A stretch of DNA of 64,000 nucleotides from an uncultured Lachnospiraceae bacterium (GTDB lineage Bacteria; Bacillota; Clostridia; Lachnospirales; Lachnospiraceae): assembly GCA_944384155.1 (NCBI GenBank), contig CALWSG010000045.1, positions 1 to 64,000 of the forward strand. The letters run 5' to 3'. Positions within the stretch are counted from its first letter, which is position 1. Every line of letters starts with the position of its first letter. Both the position numbers and the translations under genes were made by a program. This document shows positions 1-7,330 of this stretch, in pieces. Below the pieces are notes generated by a model. The model did not search any database. It saw nothing but the letters and a program-made list of their open reading frames with translations, and was not told the DNA's origin.

Positions 1-99
1 CTAGTAAGACCCCTTGAAGACGACGAGGTAGATAGGTCAGAGGTGTAAGCACAGTAATGTGTTAAGCTGACTGATACTAATAGGTCGAGGACTTGACCA
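1..99 (+). rRNA. 23S ribosomal RNA, 3' end (partial)
   Basis: The first ~99 bases match the conserved 3' terminus of bacterial 23S rRNA: the GACGACGAGGTAGATAGG segment, the GCTGACTGATACTAATAGG segment and the closing GGTCGAGGACTTGACC. The gene begins upstream of the window. The exact mature 3' end is uncertain by a few bases. No 5S rRNA follows it. Confidence 0.95.
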
Positions 100-269
100 A
101 AGGAAGGGAAGAAGAGTTCGGAGAGAAATAAGGATGAATATTTAGTGTGTAGTTTTGAAGGTATAAAATATTAAAAAACAGCATATAATATTTTGTATCA
201 AGGCTATCCTTGCATTAGGACGGTCTATTTTACTAGATGCAGAAATCTGTTGCAGGTTTTTGTGATTAT
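100..269 (+). other. 23S-tRNA spacer without 5S rRNA
   Basis: AT-rich spacer between the 23S end and tRNA-Asn. At this place most rRNA operons carry a ~117-nt 5S gene, but none of the conserved 5S blocks (such as CCGAAC or the GGTAGT region) can be read here on either strand. No convincing ORF or terminator was seen. Confidence 0.6.
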
Positions 270-342
270 TCCTCGATAGCTCAGTCGGTAGAGCGCACGG
301 CTGTTAACCGTTAGGTCGTAGGTTCGAGTCCTACTCGGGGAG
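270..342 (+). tRNA. tRNA-Asn (GTT)
   Basis: 73-nt cloverleaf. Acceptor arms TCCTCGA/TCGGGGA pair with one G-U, the T-loop reads GGTTCGAGTCC, and the anticodon loop CTGTTAACC gives anticodon GTT. It lies downstream of the 23S gene and is probably part of the rRNA transcript. CCA is not encoded. Confidence 0.97.
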
Positions 343-386
343 TTTAGAGTTTTATATAGAAAATACTCTATATTAAAATTAAATAT

Positions 387-457
387 GGCGACATAGCCAA
401 GTGGTAAGGCTCCGGTCTGCAACACCGTCATCACCAGTTCGAATCTGGTTGTCGCCT
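387..457 (+). tRNA. tRNA-Cys (GCA)
   Basis: 71-nt cloverleaf with acceptor arms GGCGACA/TGTCGCC, anticodon loop TCTGCAACA (GCA) and T-arm CCAGTTCGAATCTGG. Discriminator base is U, as usual for tRNA-Cys. A terminator follows within 10 bases, so it is the last gene of the rRNA/tRNA unit. Confidence 0.97.
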
Positions 458-465
458 TTTTTATT

Positions 466-496
466 CCCCATAAATATTGAGTTTATGGGGATTTTT
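466..496 (+). terminator. terminator of rRNA/tRNA unit
   Basis: Stem CCCCATAAA / TTTATGGGG with a 7-nt loop, followed by ATTTTT. Its 3' half (481-498) recurs exactly at 982-999. Confidence 0.85.
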
Positions 497-498
497 AT
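481..498 (+). repeat. 18-nt direct repeat, left copy
   Basis: GTTTATGGGGATTTTTAT is identical to 982-999 and includes the 3' arm and T-run of the tRNA terminator. The two copies are 501 bp apart and bracket the toxin-antitoxin cassette. Confidence 0.8.
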
Positions 499-576
499 CA
501 CTTTTCAAAGTTGAAATAATGTTCAATGATTTTGATAGAATACTAGTGAAAACGGATTAAATATGTTCTGCGTCTA

Positions 577-585
577 TGTTAAAAT
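577..585 (+). promoter_or_regulatory. possible extended -10 promoter of the toxin mRNA
   Basis: TG-T-TAAAAT forms an extended -10. No good -35 is visible. A start near 592 would give a ~67-nt leader. In that leader CCCTCT (636-641) can pair with the Shine-Dalgarno GGAGGG (651-656) across a 9-nt loop. Confidence 0.4.
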
Positions 586-658
586 GTATTTGTATTTTCA
601 AGGTGAGAAGTAAAGGATGCAAGTTTCGATTGTTGCCCTCTAGTACATAAGGAGGGTG

Positions 659-745
659 ATGCCCACGAACACAATGGAAGTTTTGACTTTATTGCTGGTA
701 GTATTTGCGGCATTGACATACATAGACCGACATAATAAGAAATAG
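659..745 (+). CDS. small hydrophobic toxin, Hol_Tox-like (type I toxin)
   Basis: 28-residue peptide with a strong ribosome-binding site (AAGGAGG, 649-655). The sequence starts MPTNTMEVLTLLLVVFAALT and ends YIDRHNKK: a single membrane-spanning helix and a short polar, basic tail. This matches the putative holin-like toxin family of small type I toxins common in Lachnospiraceae and other Firmicutes, thought to act on the cell membrane. A perfect 12-bp hairpin overlaps its stop codon. A convergent promoter downstream would make an antisense RNA over its 3' end. The Shine-Dalgarno can be sequestered by CCCTCT just upstream, another hallmark of type I toxin mRNAs. The family call is by recognition; toxicity is inferred. 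Confidence 0.75.
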   Translation: MPTNTMEVLTLLLVVFAALTYIDRHNKK

Positions 746-840
746 CATCCTCGAACCGTCCAAAGTTTAGGATGCTATTTCTGTAATGACATACATTATA
801 AACTGAGGGCATCAGATTTTGTATCTGAATACCTTTCTTG
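735..840 (-). ncRNA. predicted antisense antitoxin RNA
   Basis: Inferred transcript of about 100 nt reading leftward from the minus-strand promoter at 846-874 and ending at the 740-780 hairpin. It would be complementary to the toxin mRNA 3' region, the arrangement known for txpA/ratA-type and Hol_Tox loci. No RNA data are available. The ends are estimates. Confidence 0.55.
740..780 (+). terminator. hairpin ending toxin mRNA and/or antisense RNA
   Basis: Perfect 12-bp stem AAATAGCATCCT / AGGATGCTATTT with a 17-nt loop, overlapping the toxin stop codon. U-rich flanks come from the stem ends on both strands, so it could end transcripts from either side. Confidence 0.7.
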
Positions 841-845
841 TCTTG

Positions 846-874
846 ATTATACACTGGGGGCTTGATTTTTTCAA
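846..874 (-). promoter_or_regulatory. minus-strand promoter of the antitoxin RNA
   Basis: Read on the minus strand: TTGAAA (869-874), exactly 17 bp, then consensus TATAAT (846-851). It points toward the toxin gene; the start would be near 839. Confidence 0.7.
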
Positions 875-885
875 GCCCCCTTTTT
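856..885 (+). terminator. intrinsic terminator after the toxin locus
   Basis: Stem GGGGGCTTGA / TCAAGCCCCC, 5-nt loop, then TTTTT. The T-run is only on the plus-strand side. Confidence 0.85.
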
Positions 886-960
886 AAATTTTCTTTTTTG
901 TTACAACTGAAAAATGCTTTTGCCACTTTTATTAAAAATAAGGTTTCGTTCTGTGATAGT

Positions 961-972
961 CAGATATATCTG
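961..972. repeat. 12-bp perfect palindrome
   Basis: CAGATATATCTG, immediately left of the second copy of the 18-nt direct repeat. Function unknown. Otherwise 886-1090 shows no gene or clear signal. Confidence 0.5.
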
Positions 973-981
973 TCAGTTTTT

Positions 982-999
982 GTTTATGGGGATTTTTAT
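982..999 (+). repeat. 18-nt direct repeat, right copy
   Basis: Exact copy of 481-498. It lacks the CCCCATAAA arm, so it is not itself a terminator. Confidence 0.8.
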
Positions 1000-1094
1000 T
1001 TATATACCGGTTGATTCAGCAAAATAGAAACAAAAAATCATAGATGTAAATAGGAAATTATATCTAATTTTTTTATTTACTAATAATATATTTA

Positions 1095-1103
1095 TGGTAT
1101 AAT
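1095..1103 (+). promoter_or_regulatory. extended -10 promoter of cheX
   Basis: TG-G-TATAAT, 52 bp before the cheX start codon. The -35 is weak, typical of the extended -10 promoters seen repeatedly in this window. Confidence 0.5.
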
Positions 1104-1154
1104 TGAAAATAAGAAATATAAAAGACCAAATGACGAAAAGCGGGGTATTTTTTT

Positions 1155-1631
1155 ATGAAGAAAGCATTAGATGTAAAGCACATTAACCCATTTCTTCAAT
1201 CAAGCGTAAGTGTGATAGAAATGACAACACAGACAAAGCTGGAAGTGGGAAAGCCGGAGCTGTCAGCTTTGGAATTTCATGATAATATATTTATATTGCA
1301 GGTAGGCGTTACGGGAGCCCTTAGGGGTCAGGTATTATTGACAATGAACGAGGAAAATGCAAAGGAAATTGCAAGCAAAATGATGATGGGAATGCCGATA
1401 GAAGCACTTGATGAAATGTCAAGGTCTGCATTGGGGGAGCTTAGCAATATGATTATGGGTAATGCTGCTACTCTATTTTCATCACAGGGAATAGCTATGG
1501 ATATTACGCCGCCTATTTCACTGTTTGGAGATAATATAAAGCTTCAGATAGATATTCCTGCTCTGAAAATTCCTCTTATGGAAAACGGAAAGGAAAAAAT
1601 AGGAATATTTTTGTGTGTGACACAGGATTAA
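1155..1631 (+). CDS. cheX: CheX-family CheY-P phosphatase
   Basis: 158 residues, full length for CheX. It carries the family's E-x-x-N catalytic motif in SALGELSNMIMGN (Glu95, Asn98); Glu and Asn position the water that attacks the phospho-aspartate of CheY-P. Cytoplasmic, lowering CheY-P to reset flagellar motor bias. It stands alone behind its own promoter, away from other chemotaxis genes, but an MCP gene lies at 33096. The Shine-Dalgarno is weak (GCGGGG). A DUF951 gene follows after 17 bp, probably in the same transcript. Confidence 0.88.
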   Translation: MKKALDVKHINPFLQSSVSVIEMTTQTKLEVGKPELSALEFHDNIFILQVGVTGALRGQVLLTMNEENAKEIASKMMMGMPIEALDEMSRSALGELSNMIMGNAATLFSSQGIAMDITPPISLFGDNIKLQIDIPALKIPLMENGKEKIGIFLCVTQD

Positions 1632-1648
1632 GAAGGAGAATCTGAAAA

Positions 1649-1834
1649 ATGACAGAATTTCATTTAGGGGATATTGTGAAATTAAAGAAAAAGCATCCCT
1701 GTGGCAGCTACGAGTGGGAAATATTGCGAGTAGGAGCAGATTTCAGATTAAAGTGTACAGGCTGTGGTCATCAGGTTATGATGAAAAGAACCCTTGTTGA
1801 AAAAAATCTCAGAGGAATAAGGGGCAAAGATTGA
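1649..1834 (+). CDS. DUF951 family protein
   Basis: 61-residue protein of the DUF951 family, a small conserved Firmicute protein of unknown function often found just upstream of rpsF, as here. Residues 6-12 (LGDIVKL) and the CTGCGH segment (Cys36, Cys39, plus Cys18) suggest a small beta-rich fold that may bind zinc. RBS AGGAG lies 11 bases before the start. A terminator follows, so it is likely co-transcribed with cheX and not with rpsF. Confidence 0.8.
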   Translation: MTEFHLGDIVKLKKKHPCGSYEWEILRVGADFRLKCTGCGHQVMMKRTLVEKNLRGIRGKD

Positions 1835-1859
1835 AAGCAATAATATAAGAAGCATATAT

Positions 1860-1889
1860 GGCAGGTACAAAAAGTGCTTGCCTTTTTTT
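1860..1889 (+). terminator. terminator after DUF951 gene
   Basis: Stem GGCAGGTA / TGCTTGCC (two G-U pairs), loop CAAAAAG, then seven Ts. Confidence 0.8.
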
Positions 1890-1934
1890 AGTATTTATGG
1901 TAAACTGAATACTCGTGAAATAACAAAATTCCTT

Positions 1935-1958
1935 GCTCGCATAAAAAATGGTGCGGGC
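1935..1958 (+). promoter_or_regulatory. hairpin in rpsF leader
   Basis: GCTCGCAT / GTGCGGGC pair over 8 bp with an A-rich 8-nt loop, 13 bases before the rpsF Shine-Dalgarno. Leaders of rpsF operons can be bound by the S6:S18 complex. The conserved CCG bulge of that element was not recognised here, so the role is open. Confidence 0.35.
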
Positions 1959-1982
1959 CAGAGACCAAAAGGAGGTAAAAGC

Positions 1983-2270
1983 ATGAACAAGTATGAATTA
2001 GCAGTTGTTGTTAATGCAAAGCTCGAAGAAGAAGAAAGAGCAGCTACAATCGAAAAGGTAAAAGAATATATTACACGTTTCGGTGGTACAGTGACAAATG
2101 TAGACGACTGGGGTAAGAAGAAATTAGCTTACGAAATTCAGAAGATGAAGGAAGCTTTCTATTACTTTATTCAGTTTGAATCTGATGCTGATTGTCCAAA
2201 TGAAGTTGAGCAGAATGTTCGTATTATGGAAAATGTAATTAGATATTTATGCGTTAGACAGGAAGCATAA
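1983..2270 (+). CDS. rpsF: 30S ribosomal protein S6
   Basis: 95 residues, normal length for S6. It starts MNKYELAVVVNAKLEEEE, the typical beta-alpha-beta opening. The start at 1983 is set by GGAGGT at 1971-1976; the reading frame continues upstream but without a ribosome-binding site. S6 binds 16S rRNA together with S18, encoded two genes downstream. The order rpsF-ssb-rpsR is conserved across Firmicutes. Confidence 0.97.
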   Translation: MNKYELAVVVNAKLEEEERAATIEKVKEYITRFGGTVTNVDDWGKKKLAYEIQKMKEAFYYFIQFESDADCPNEVEQNVRIMENVIRYLCVRQEA

Positions 2271-2321
2271 AGGTTGTGGAGACAGTATAATGTCTTACAC
2301 AATACAGAAAGAGGAGATAGT

Positions 2322-2762
2322 ATGAACAAAGTTATTCTTATGGGAAGGCTTACAAGAGACCCTGAAATAAGGTATGCACAGGGCGAAAACGCTTTGGCAA
2401 TAGCAAGGTTTACTTTGGCAGTAGACAGACGCTTCAAGCGTGACGGAAACGATCAGACAGCAGATTTTATTTCATGCGTGGCATTCGGAAAAACTGCTGA
2501 GTTTTGTGAGAGATACGCACATCAGGGAACAAAATTAGTGGTGGAAGGTCGTATACAGACCGGAAGCTATACTAATAAGGATGGCAACAAAGTTTATACA
2601 ACAGAAGTTGTTGTTGAGAATACAGAATTTGCTGAGAGTAAGAACAGCAGCGGGGAAGGCGGTTTCACGCAGACTGCAAGACCGGAGCCTATAAGTGCGG
2701 CAGGAGATGGATTTATGAATATTCCTGACGGTGTAGATGACGAGGGACTGCCATTCAACTAA
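2322..2762 (+). CDS. ssb: single-stranded DNA-binding protein
   Basis: 146 residues: an N-terminal OB fold (about 1-105, starting MNKVILMGRLTRDPEIRY), a short low-complexity linker and the acidic tail DDEGLPFN that recruits replication and repair partners. It coats ssDNA as a tetramer. The start was chosen at 2322 behind GAGGAG (2311-2316) over an upstream in-frame ATG. It sits between rpsF and rpsR in the usual tricistronic operon. Confidence 0.97.
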   Translation: MNKVILMGRLTRDPEIRYAQGENALAIARFTLAVDRRFKRDGNDQTADFISCVAFGKTAEFCERYAHQGTKLVVEGRIQTGSYTNKDGNKVYTTEVVVENTEFAESKNSSGEGGFTQTARPEPISAAGDGFMNIPDGVDDEGLPFN

Positions 2763-2782
2763 AAATATAGGAGGTAATTAAA

Positions 2783-3052
2783 ATGTCAGTAAACAAGACT
2801 GAAAAGGCCGCTAACGATGGTTCAATGAGAAGAAGACCTGTTCGCAGAAGAAAGAAAGTTTGTGTATTCTGCGGAGAAAATAACGGCGTTATAGATTACA
2901 AGGATACAAACAAGTTAAAGAGATATGTTTCTGAAAGAGGAAAAATTCTTCCTAGAAGAATAACAGGAAACTGTGCAAAGCATCAGAGAGCTCTTACAGT
3001 AGCAGTAAAGAGAGCACGTCATATTGCTTTGATGCCATACACAATGGACTAA
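2783..3052 (+). CDS. rpsR: 30S ribosomal protein S18
   Basis: 89 residues with the S18 core ([15 protein letters not shown]) and a basic N-terminal extension [10 protein letters not shown]. Cys residues in CVFCG together with Cys/His in GNCAKHQ suggest a zinc-binding form of S18. RBS GGAGGT lies 7 bases before the ATG. Last gene of the rpsF operon; a strong terminator follows. Confidence 0.97.
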   Translation: MSVNKTEKAANDGSMRRRPVRRRKKVCVFCGENNGVIDYKDTNKLKRYVSERGKILPRRITGNCAKHQRALTVAVKRARHIALMPYTMD

Positions 3053-3065
3053 TAAAGAATTTGCT

Positions 3066-3093
3066 GACACCGCAGAATAATGCGGTGTCTTTT
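3066..3093 (+). terminator. terminator of rpsF-ssb-rpsR operon
   Basis: Perfect 9-bp stem GACACCGCA / TGCGGTGTC, loop GAATAA, then TTTT. Confidence 0.9.
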
Positions 3094-3139
3094 CATATTC
3101 AGCCCTTTGAAGTAAAGACTTTTATTTTTTAGGAAAGTG

Positions 3140-3148
3140 TGATATACT
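3140..3148 (+). promoter_or_regulatory. extended -10 promoter of gdpP
   Basis: TG-A-TATACT, 35 bp upstream of the gdpP start. The -35 is not well conserved. Confidence 0.5.
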
Positions 3149-3182
3149 ATGAGCTATGATATTGTATCAGGATGGAGGACAT

Positions 3183-5228
3183 ATGAATAGCAGATTAAAA
3201 ATAAAGGGGAAAATTCTGACACACCTTCTTTATCCGCTGATATTGGCAGTTATATCGTTAATAGCAGGAATTGTCATAGTAGTGCATAAAAATATAACAG
3301 GAATAGTATTAGTGGGATTGTCTCTTATTTATATTGCGGTGGTGCTTGTAATGTATTTTATTAATAAGCCGGTAGTATTAAATGAGCTTATTAAATTTGC
3401 AGTAAATTATGCACAGGTTCAAAAGGAGCTCCTTAAAGACCTTGCCGTTCCATATGGACTTATAGATATTACCGGGAATATTCTTTGGGATAATTACGAA
3501 TTGCAAATGCTTCTAAGTGATTCGGGAAGGGGAAAAAATATTTTTCAGGAGGCAAAAGGACTTCCGGAAGATGTGGTAATATTGCACGAGGGAGAGGTAA
3601 AGGAAGCAAAGATTGTATTAAATGACAGAAATTACAGAGTACAATTTAAACGAATTAATACACGCAATATTTTTGAGAATTCGCCAATACTTGAAATACA
3701 GGAGGGGAAGGATTATATGATTGCCGTATATTTCTTTGATGAAACGGAAATTACGGCACTGATTAAGGAAAATGCGGACGAAAAGCTGGTGGCAGGACTT
3801 ATATATATTGATAATTATGAGGAGGCACTTCAGAGTGTGGAGGAAGTCAGAGCATCTCTTCTTACGGCACTTATAGACAGGCGAATTAATAAATTTATTT
3901 CAAATATAAATGGTATACTTAAGAAAACAGAGAAAGACAAATATTTTATTGCTTTTAAGCACAAGTATCTGGAGGGACTTCAGGCAGATAAATTTTCAAT
4001 TATAGATGATGTAAAAACCGTAAATGTTGGAAATGAAATGAATGTAACCATTAGCATTGGTCTTGGTGTGGGAGGAGAGACATATGCACAGAATACGGAT
4101 TATGCGAGAATGGCAATGGATTTGGCACTTGGACGTGGGGGCGACCAGGCGGTATTAAAGGATGGGGGAAAGATATATTATTATGGCGGAAAGTCTAAGC
4201 AGGTAGAAAAAAATACACGTGTAAAGGCGAGAGTCAAGGCACACGCATTGAGAGAGCTTCTTATCGGAAAGGATAAGGTTCTTATAATGGGGCATCAAAT
4301 ACAGGATATTGACAGCCTTGGTGCGGGAATAGGCATATATAGAGCCTCAAAATCTCTCGGAAAGAAAGTACACATAGTATTAAATGAGATTACAACCTCC
4401 ATAAGGCCTATGGTAGAAAGGTTTATGAAGGATGATGAATATGAAAAGGATTTGTTTGTAACAAGCAGTGAGGCAGTGGAGCTGGTAGATTCCACTACGG
4501 TGGTGATTGTTGTAGATGTAAACAGACCAAGCTATACCGAGTGTCCTGAGCTTTTAAGGCTTTGTAAATCAGTAGTGGTGCTGGACCATCACAGACAGAC
4601 AAGTGAGAGTATAGAAAATGCACTATTGTCGTATATAGAGCCATACGCATCATCTGCCAGTGAGATGGTAGCTGAGATTTTGCAATACATTCAGGACGGT
4701 ATAAAGGTAAGGCAGGTTGAGGCGGATGCTATGTATGGAGGAATAATGATAGATACAAACAATTTCTCCAATAAAACAGGAGTGAGAACATTTGAGGCGG
4801 CAGCTTTCTTAAGAAGGTGCGGAGCTGATGTTACAAGAGTTAGAATGATGTTCAGAAATGACGTTAATGATTATAGGGCAAGGGCACAGGCAGTCAGCAG
4901 GGCAGAGATATATATGGATAACTTTGCCGTAGCAGAGTGTCCTTCCGAGGGAGTGGAAAGTCCTACAGTGGTATGTGCACAGGCGGCAAATGAACTTTTA
5001 AATATAAACGGCATTAATGCTTCTTTTGTATTTACAGAATATAATGACAAAATATATATAAGTGCAAGGTCAATAGATGATATAAACGTACAGCTTATTA
5101 TGGAGAGAATAGGCGGGGGAGGTCATATGAATGTGGCAGGGGCCCAGCTTGAGAATACATCTATGGAAGAAGCGAAGGAGCTTGTGAAAAATACTCTTAA
5201 GGAAATGTTGGAAAACAAAGAAATATAA
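3183..5228 (+). CDS. gdpP: cyclic-di-AMP phosphodiesterase GdpP (DHH family)
   Basis: 681 residues, the usual GdpP/YybT size. Order: two N-terminal membrane helices (~10-65), a PAS-like region, a degenerate GGDEF domain, then the DHH-DHHA1 phosphodiesterase. Catalytic motifs are [11 protein letters not shown] (DxD), VLDHHR (DHH) and [11 protein letters not shown] near the C terminus. It hydrolyses c-di-AMP to pApA. The start at 3183 follows GGAGG (3174-3178). It precedes rplI and dnaB, the conserved gdpP-rplI-dnaB order of Firmicutes. Confidence 0.95.
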   Translation: MNSRLKIKGKILTHLLYPLILAVISLIAGIVIVVHKNITGIVLVGLSLIYIAVVLVMYFINKPVVLNELIKFAVNYAQVQKELLKDLAVPYGLIDITGNILWDNYELQMLLSDSGRGKNIFQEAKGLPEDVVILHEGEVKEAKIVLNDRNYRVQFKRINTRNIFENSPILEIQEGKDYMIAVYFFDETEITALIKENADEKLVAGLIYIDNYEEALQSVEEVRASLLTALIDRRINKFISNINGILKKTEKDKYFIAFKHKYLEGLQADKFSIIDDVKTVNVGNEMNVTISIGLGVGGETYAQNTDYARMAMDLALGRGGDQAVLKDGGKIYYYGGKSKQVEKNTRVKARVKAHALRELLIGKDKVLIMGHQIQDIDSLGAGIGIYRASKSLGKKVHIVLNEITTSIRPMVERFMKDDEYEKDLFVTSSEAVELVDSTTVVIVVDVNRPSYTECPELLRLCKSVVVLDHHRQTSESIENALLSYIEPYASSASEMVAEILQYIQDGIKVRQVEADAMYGGIMIDTNNFSNKTGVRTFEAAAFLRRCGADVTRVRMMFRNDVNDYRARAQAVSRAEIYMDNFAVAECPSEGVESPTVVCAQAANELLNINGINASFVFTEYNDKIYISARSIDDINVQLIMERIGGGGHMNVAGAQLENTSMEEAKELVKNTLKEMLENKEI

Positions 5229-5262
5229 AGCAGAATACAAAACAGAAAGGCATGGTATAGGA

Positions 5263-5712
5263 ATGGAAGTTATTTTATTGCAGGACGTAAAGGCACTGGG
5301 GAAAAAGGGAGAGATAGTAAAAGTAAATGACGGGTATGCCAGAAATTTTATATTAAAGAAAAATCTGGGTATAGAGGCTAATGCAAAAAATCTCAATGAT
5401 TTAAAGCTGCAGAAAGCAAATGAGGCGAAAATAGAGCAGGAGAAGCTGGACAATGCAAAAAAGTTTGCAGCGGAGATAGGAGAAAAGTATGTTACTCTGT
5501 CATTAAAGTCAGGGGAAGGCGGAAAAACCTTTGGCTCGGTTTCTACTAAGGAGATAGCAGAGGCAGTTAAGAAGCAGCTTGGTTATGATATAGATAAGAA
5601 AAAGATGATTTTGGACGAGCCTATAAAGACATTGGGTACGCATATTATACAGCTCAAGCTTCATAGAGAGGTTACAGGCAAGCTTGAGGTAAGGGTGACA
5701 GAGGGAAAATAA
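5263..5712 (+). CDS. rplI: 50S ribosomal protein L9
   Basis: 149 residues, full length. The N-terminal rRNA-binding domain begins [19 protein letters not shown] and is joined by a long helix to the C-terminal domain. The ribosome-binding site is weak (AGG), so translation may be coupled to gdpP, 34 bp upstream. dnaB follows 50 bp later in the same unit. Confidence 0.97.
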   Translation: MEVILLQDVKALGKKGEIVKVNDGYARNFILKKNLGIEANAKNLNDLKLQKANEAKIEQEKLDNAKKFAAEIGEKYVTLSLKSGEGGKTFGSVSTKEIAEAVKKQLGYDIDKKKMILDEPIKTLGTHIIQLKLHREVTGKLEVRVTEGK

Positions 5713-5762
5713 AGGTTTCGTGATATTATGGAAGATACAGACGAAAGTGAAAGGAGAGCCAT

Positions 5763-7106
5763 ATGGACGAGGCACTTATAAAAAAAATAATGCCCCACAG
5801 TGTTGAGGCAGAGCAGTCTGTTGTTGGCTCTATGATAATGGACGCAGATGCGGTAATTACTGCTGTTGAGATAGTAAGGCAGGAGGATTTTTACGGCAGT
5901 CAGTACGGAGTTTTGTTTGGTGCCATGAGCGAGCTGTATAAGGAGGGAAAGCCTGTAGACCTTGTTACATTGCAGGAAAAGCTTAAGGAAAAGGATGTTC
6001 CTCCAGAGCTTTCAAGTATAGAGTTTATAAGAAATATTGTAGCTGCTGTTCCAACTTCTGCCAATGTAAAGCATTATGCAAATATAGTAAAAGAAAAATC
6101 AATTTTAAGGGAGCTTATAAAAGCTAACGAGGAGATTGCGGGAATGTGTTATCTGGGAAAGGATTCAGCAGATGACATAATGAACATAACGGAAAAGAAA
6201 ATATTTAATCTTATGCAGAACAGAGGCGGAAGAGATTACGTTCCTATACAGCAGGTTGTTATAAATGCAATAGAAAGGATAGATGCGGCGTCAAAGGCTG
6301 GCGGAAGCATAACGGGAATACCTACAGGCTTTAATGATCTGGATTTGCAGACAGCAGGACTTCAGCCATCAGACCTTATACTTATAGCTGCAAGACCATC
6401 AATGGGAAAGACTGCATTTGTCTTAAATTTGGCACAGCATATGGCACTTAGAAAGGATATAACCACGGCAATATTCAGTTTGGAAATGTCAAAGGAACAG
6501 CTTGTAAACCGTATGCTTTCTCTTGAGTCAAAGGTGGATGCCCAGAATTTAAGAACAGGAAGTCTGGAGGATTCGGACTGGGAAAGACTTATTGAAAGTG
6601 CGGAAATTATAGGAAAATCCCACCTTATTATAGATGATACTCCAAGTATATCAATATCAGAGCTAAGATCCAAGTGCAGAAAGTATAAGATGGAGCATAA
6701 CCTGGGGGTAATCATTATTGATTACCTTCAGCTTATGACGTCGGGAGGAAGAGCAGGGGATAACAGGCAGCAGGAGATTTCGGATATATCACGTTCACTT
6801 AAGGCATTGGCAAGGGAGCTAAATGTGCCCGTGATAGCATTGTCACAGTTAAGCCGTGCAGTGGAGCAGCGTCAGGATCACAGACCCATGCTTTCGGATT
6901 TGAGAGAGTCGGGAGCTATAGAGCAGGATGCAGATGTTGTTATGTTTTTGTACAGAGATGATTATTATAATAAGGAAACAGACAAGAAAAATATAGCTGA
7001 GGTTATTATTGCAAAGCAAAGAAACGGTCCTATAGGCACAGTGGAGCTTGCATGGCTGCCTCAGTATACAAAGTTTGGAAATTTGGAAAAAAGCAGACGT
7101 CAGTAA
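5763..7106 (+). CDS. dnaB: replicative DNA helicase DnaB
   Basis: 447 residues. N-terminal DnaB domain (~10-110) and C-terminal RecA-like ATPase with Walker A ARPSMGKTAF (210-219) and Walker B IIIDYLQLM. Hexameric 5'-3' helicase (DnaC in B. subtilis naming) unwinding DNA at the fork. RBS AGGAGA lies 7 bases upstream. Its likely loader is encoded at 18783. A strong terminator ends the gdpP-rplI-dnaB unit. Confidence 0.97.
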   Translation: MDEALIKKIMPHSVEAEQSVVGSMIMDADAVITAVEIVRQEDFYGSQYGVLFGAMSELYKEGKPVDLVTLQEKLKEKDVPPELSSIEFIRNIVAAVPTSANVKHYANIVKEKSILRELIKANEEIAGMCYLGKDSADDIMNITEKKIFNLMQNRGGRDYVPIQQVVINAIERIDAASKAGGSITGIPTGFNDLDLQTAGLQPSDLILIAARPSMGKTAFVLNLAQHMALRKDITTAIFSLEMSKEQLVNRMLSLESKVDAQNLRTGSLEDSDWERLIESAEIIGKSHLIIDDTPSISISELRSKCRKYKMEHNLGVIIIDYLQLMTSGGRAGDNRQQEISDISRSLKALARELNVPVIALSQLSRAVEQRQDHRPMLSDLRESGAIEQDADVVMFLYRDDYYNKETDKKNIAEVIIAKQRNGPIGTVELAWLPQYTKFGNLEKSRRQ

Positions 7107-7115
7107 TTTTTACGG

Positions 7116-7160
7116 AACCGCTGAAAAACAGGCAAATTAGTGTTTGTTTTTCAGCGGTTT
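7116..7160 (+). terminator. terminator after dnaB
   Basis: Perfect 15-bp stem AACCGCTGAAAAACA / TGTTTTTCAGCGGTT, loop of 14 nt, then TTCATTTTG. Confidence 0.85.
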
Positions 7161-7249
7161 CATTTTGTCTTCTTAAATCAGCATCCAATGTGCATAAATT
7201 TATACATTATAAAGAAAAATTTTATTATTTTACTATATAAAAGCTATAG

Positions 7250-7277
7250 CTTCTGTGATAAGATGAATTATCAGAAG
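7250..7277. repeat. inverted repeat upstream of hflK
   Basis: CTTCTG-T-GATAA / TTATCAGAAG pair with one bulged T and a 6-nt loop. It may be an operator or a leader hairpin; no T-run follows. Confidence 0.45.
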
Positions 7278-7330
7278 GGAAAAGAAATATAAAAATAATA
7301 TTGTCATGAAAATGACGGAACGGAGGAAAA

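Noticed and set aside
225..434. 69-codon minus-strand ORF over the tRNAs
   Set aside because: It is the complement of tRNA-Asn and part of tRNA-Cys.
579..926. 115-codon minus-strand ORF over the toxin locus
   Set aside because: It reads through the antisense promoter and two hairpins and resembles no protein. The plus-strand 28-codon ORF with an RBS explains the region better.
1885..1982. S6:S18-binding leader of rpsF
   Set aside because: There is a hairpin, but the conserved CCG-containing bulge could not be identified, so only the hairpin is listed.
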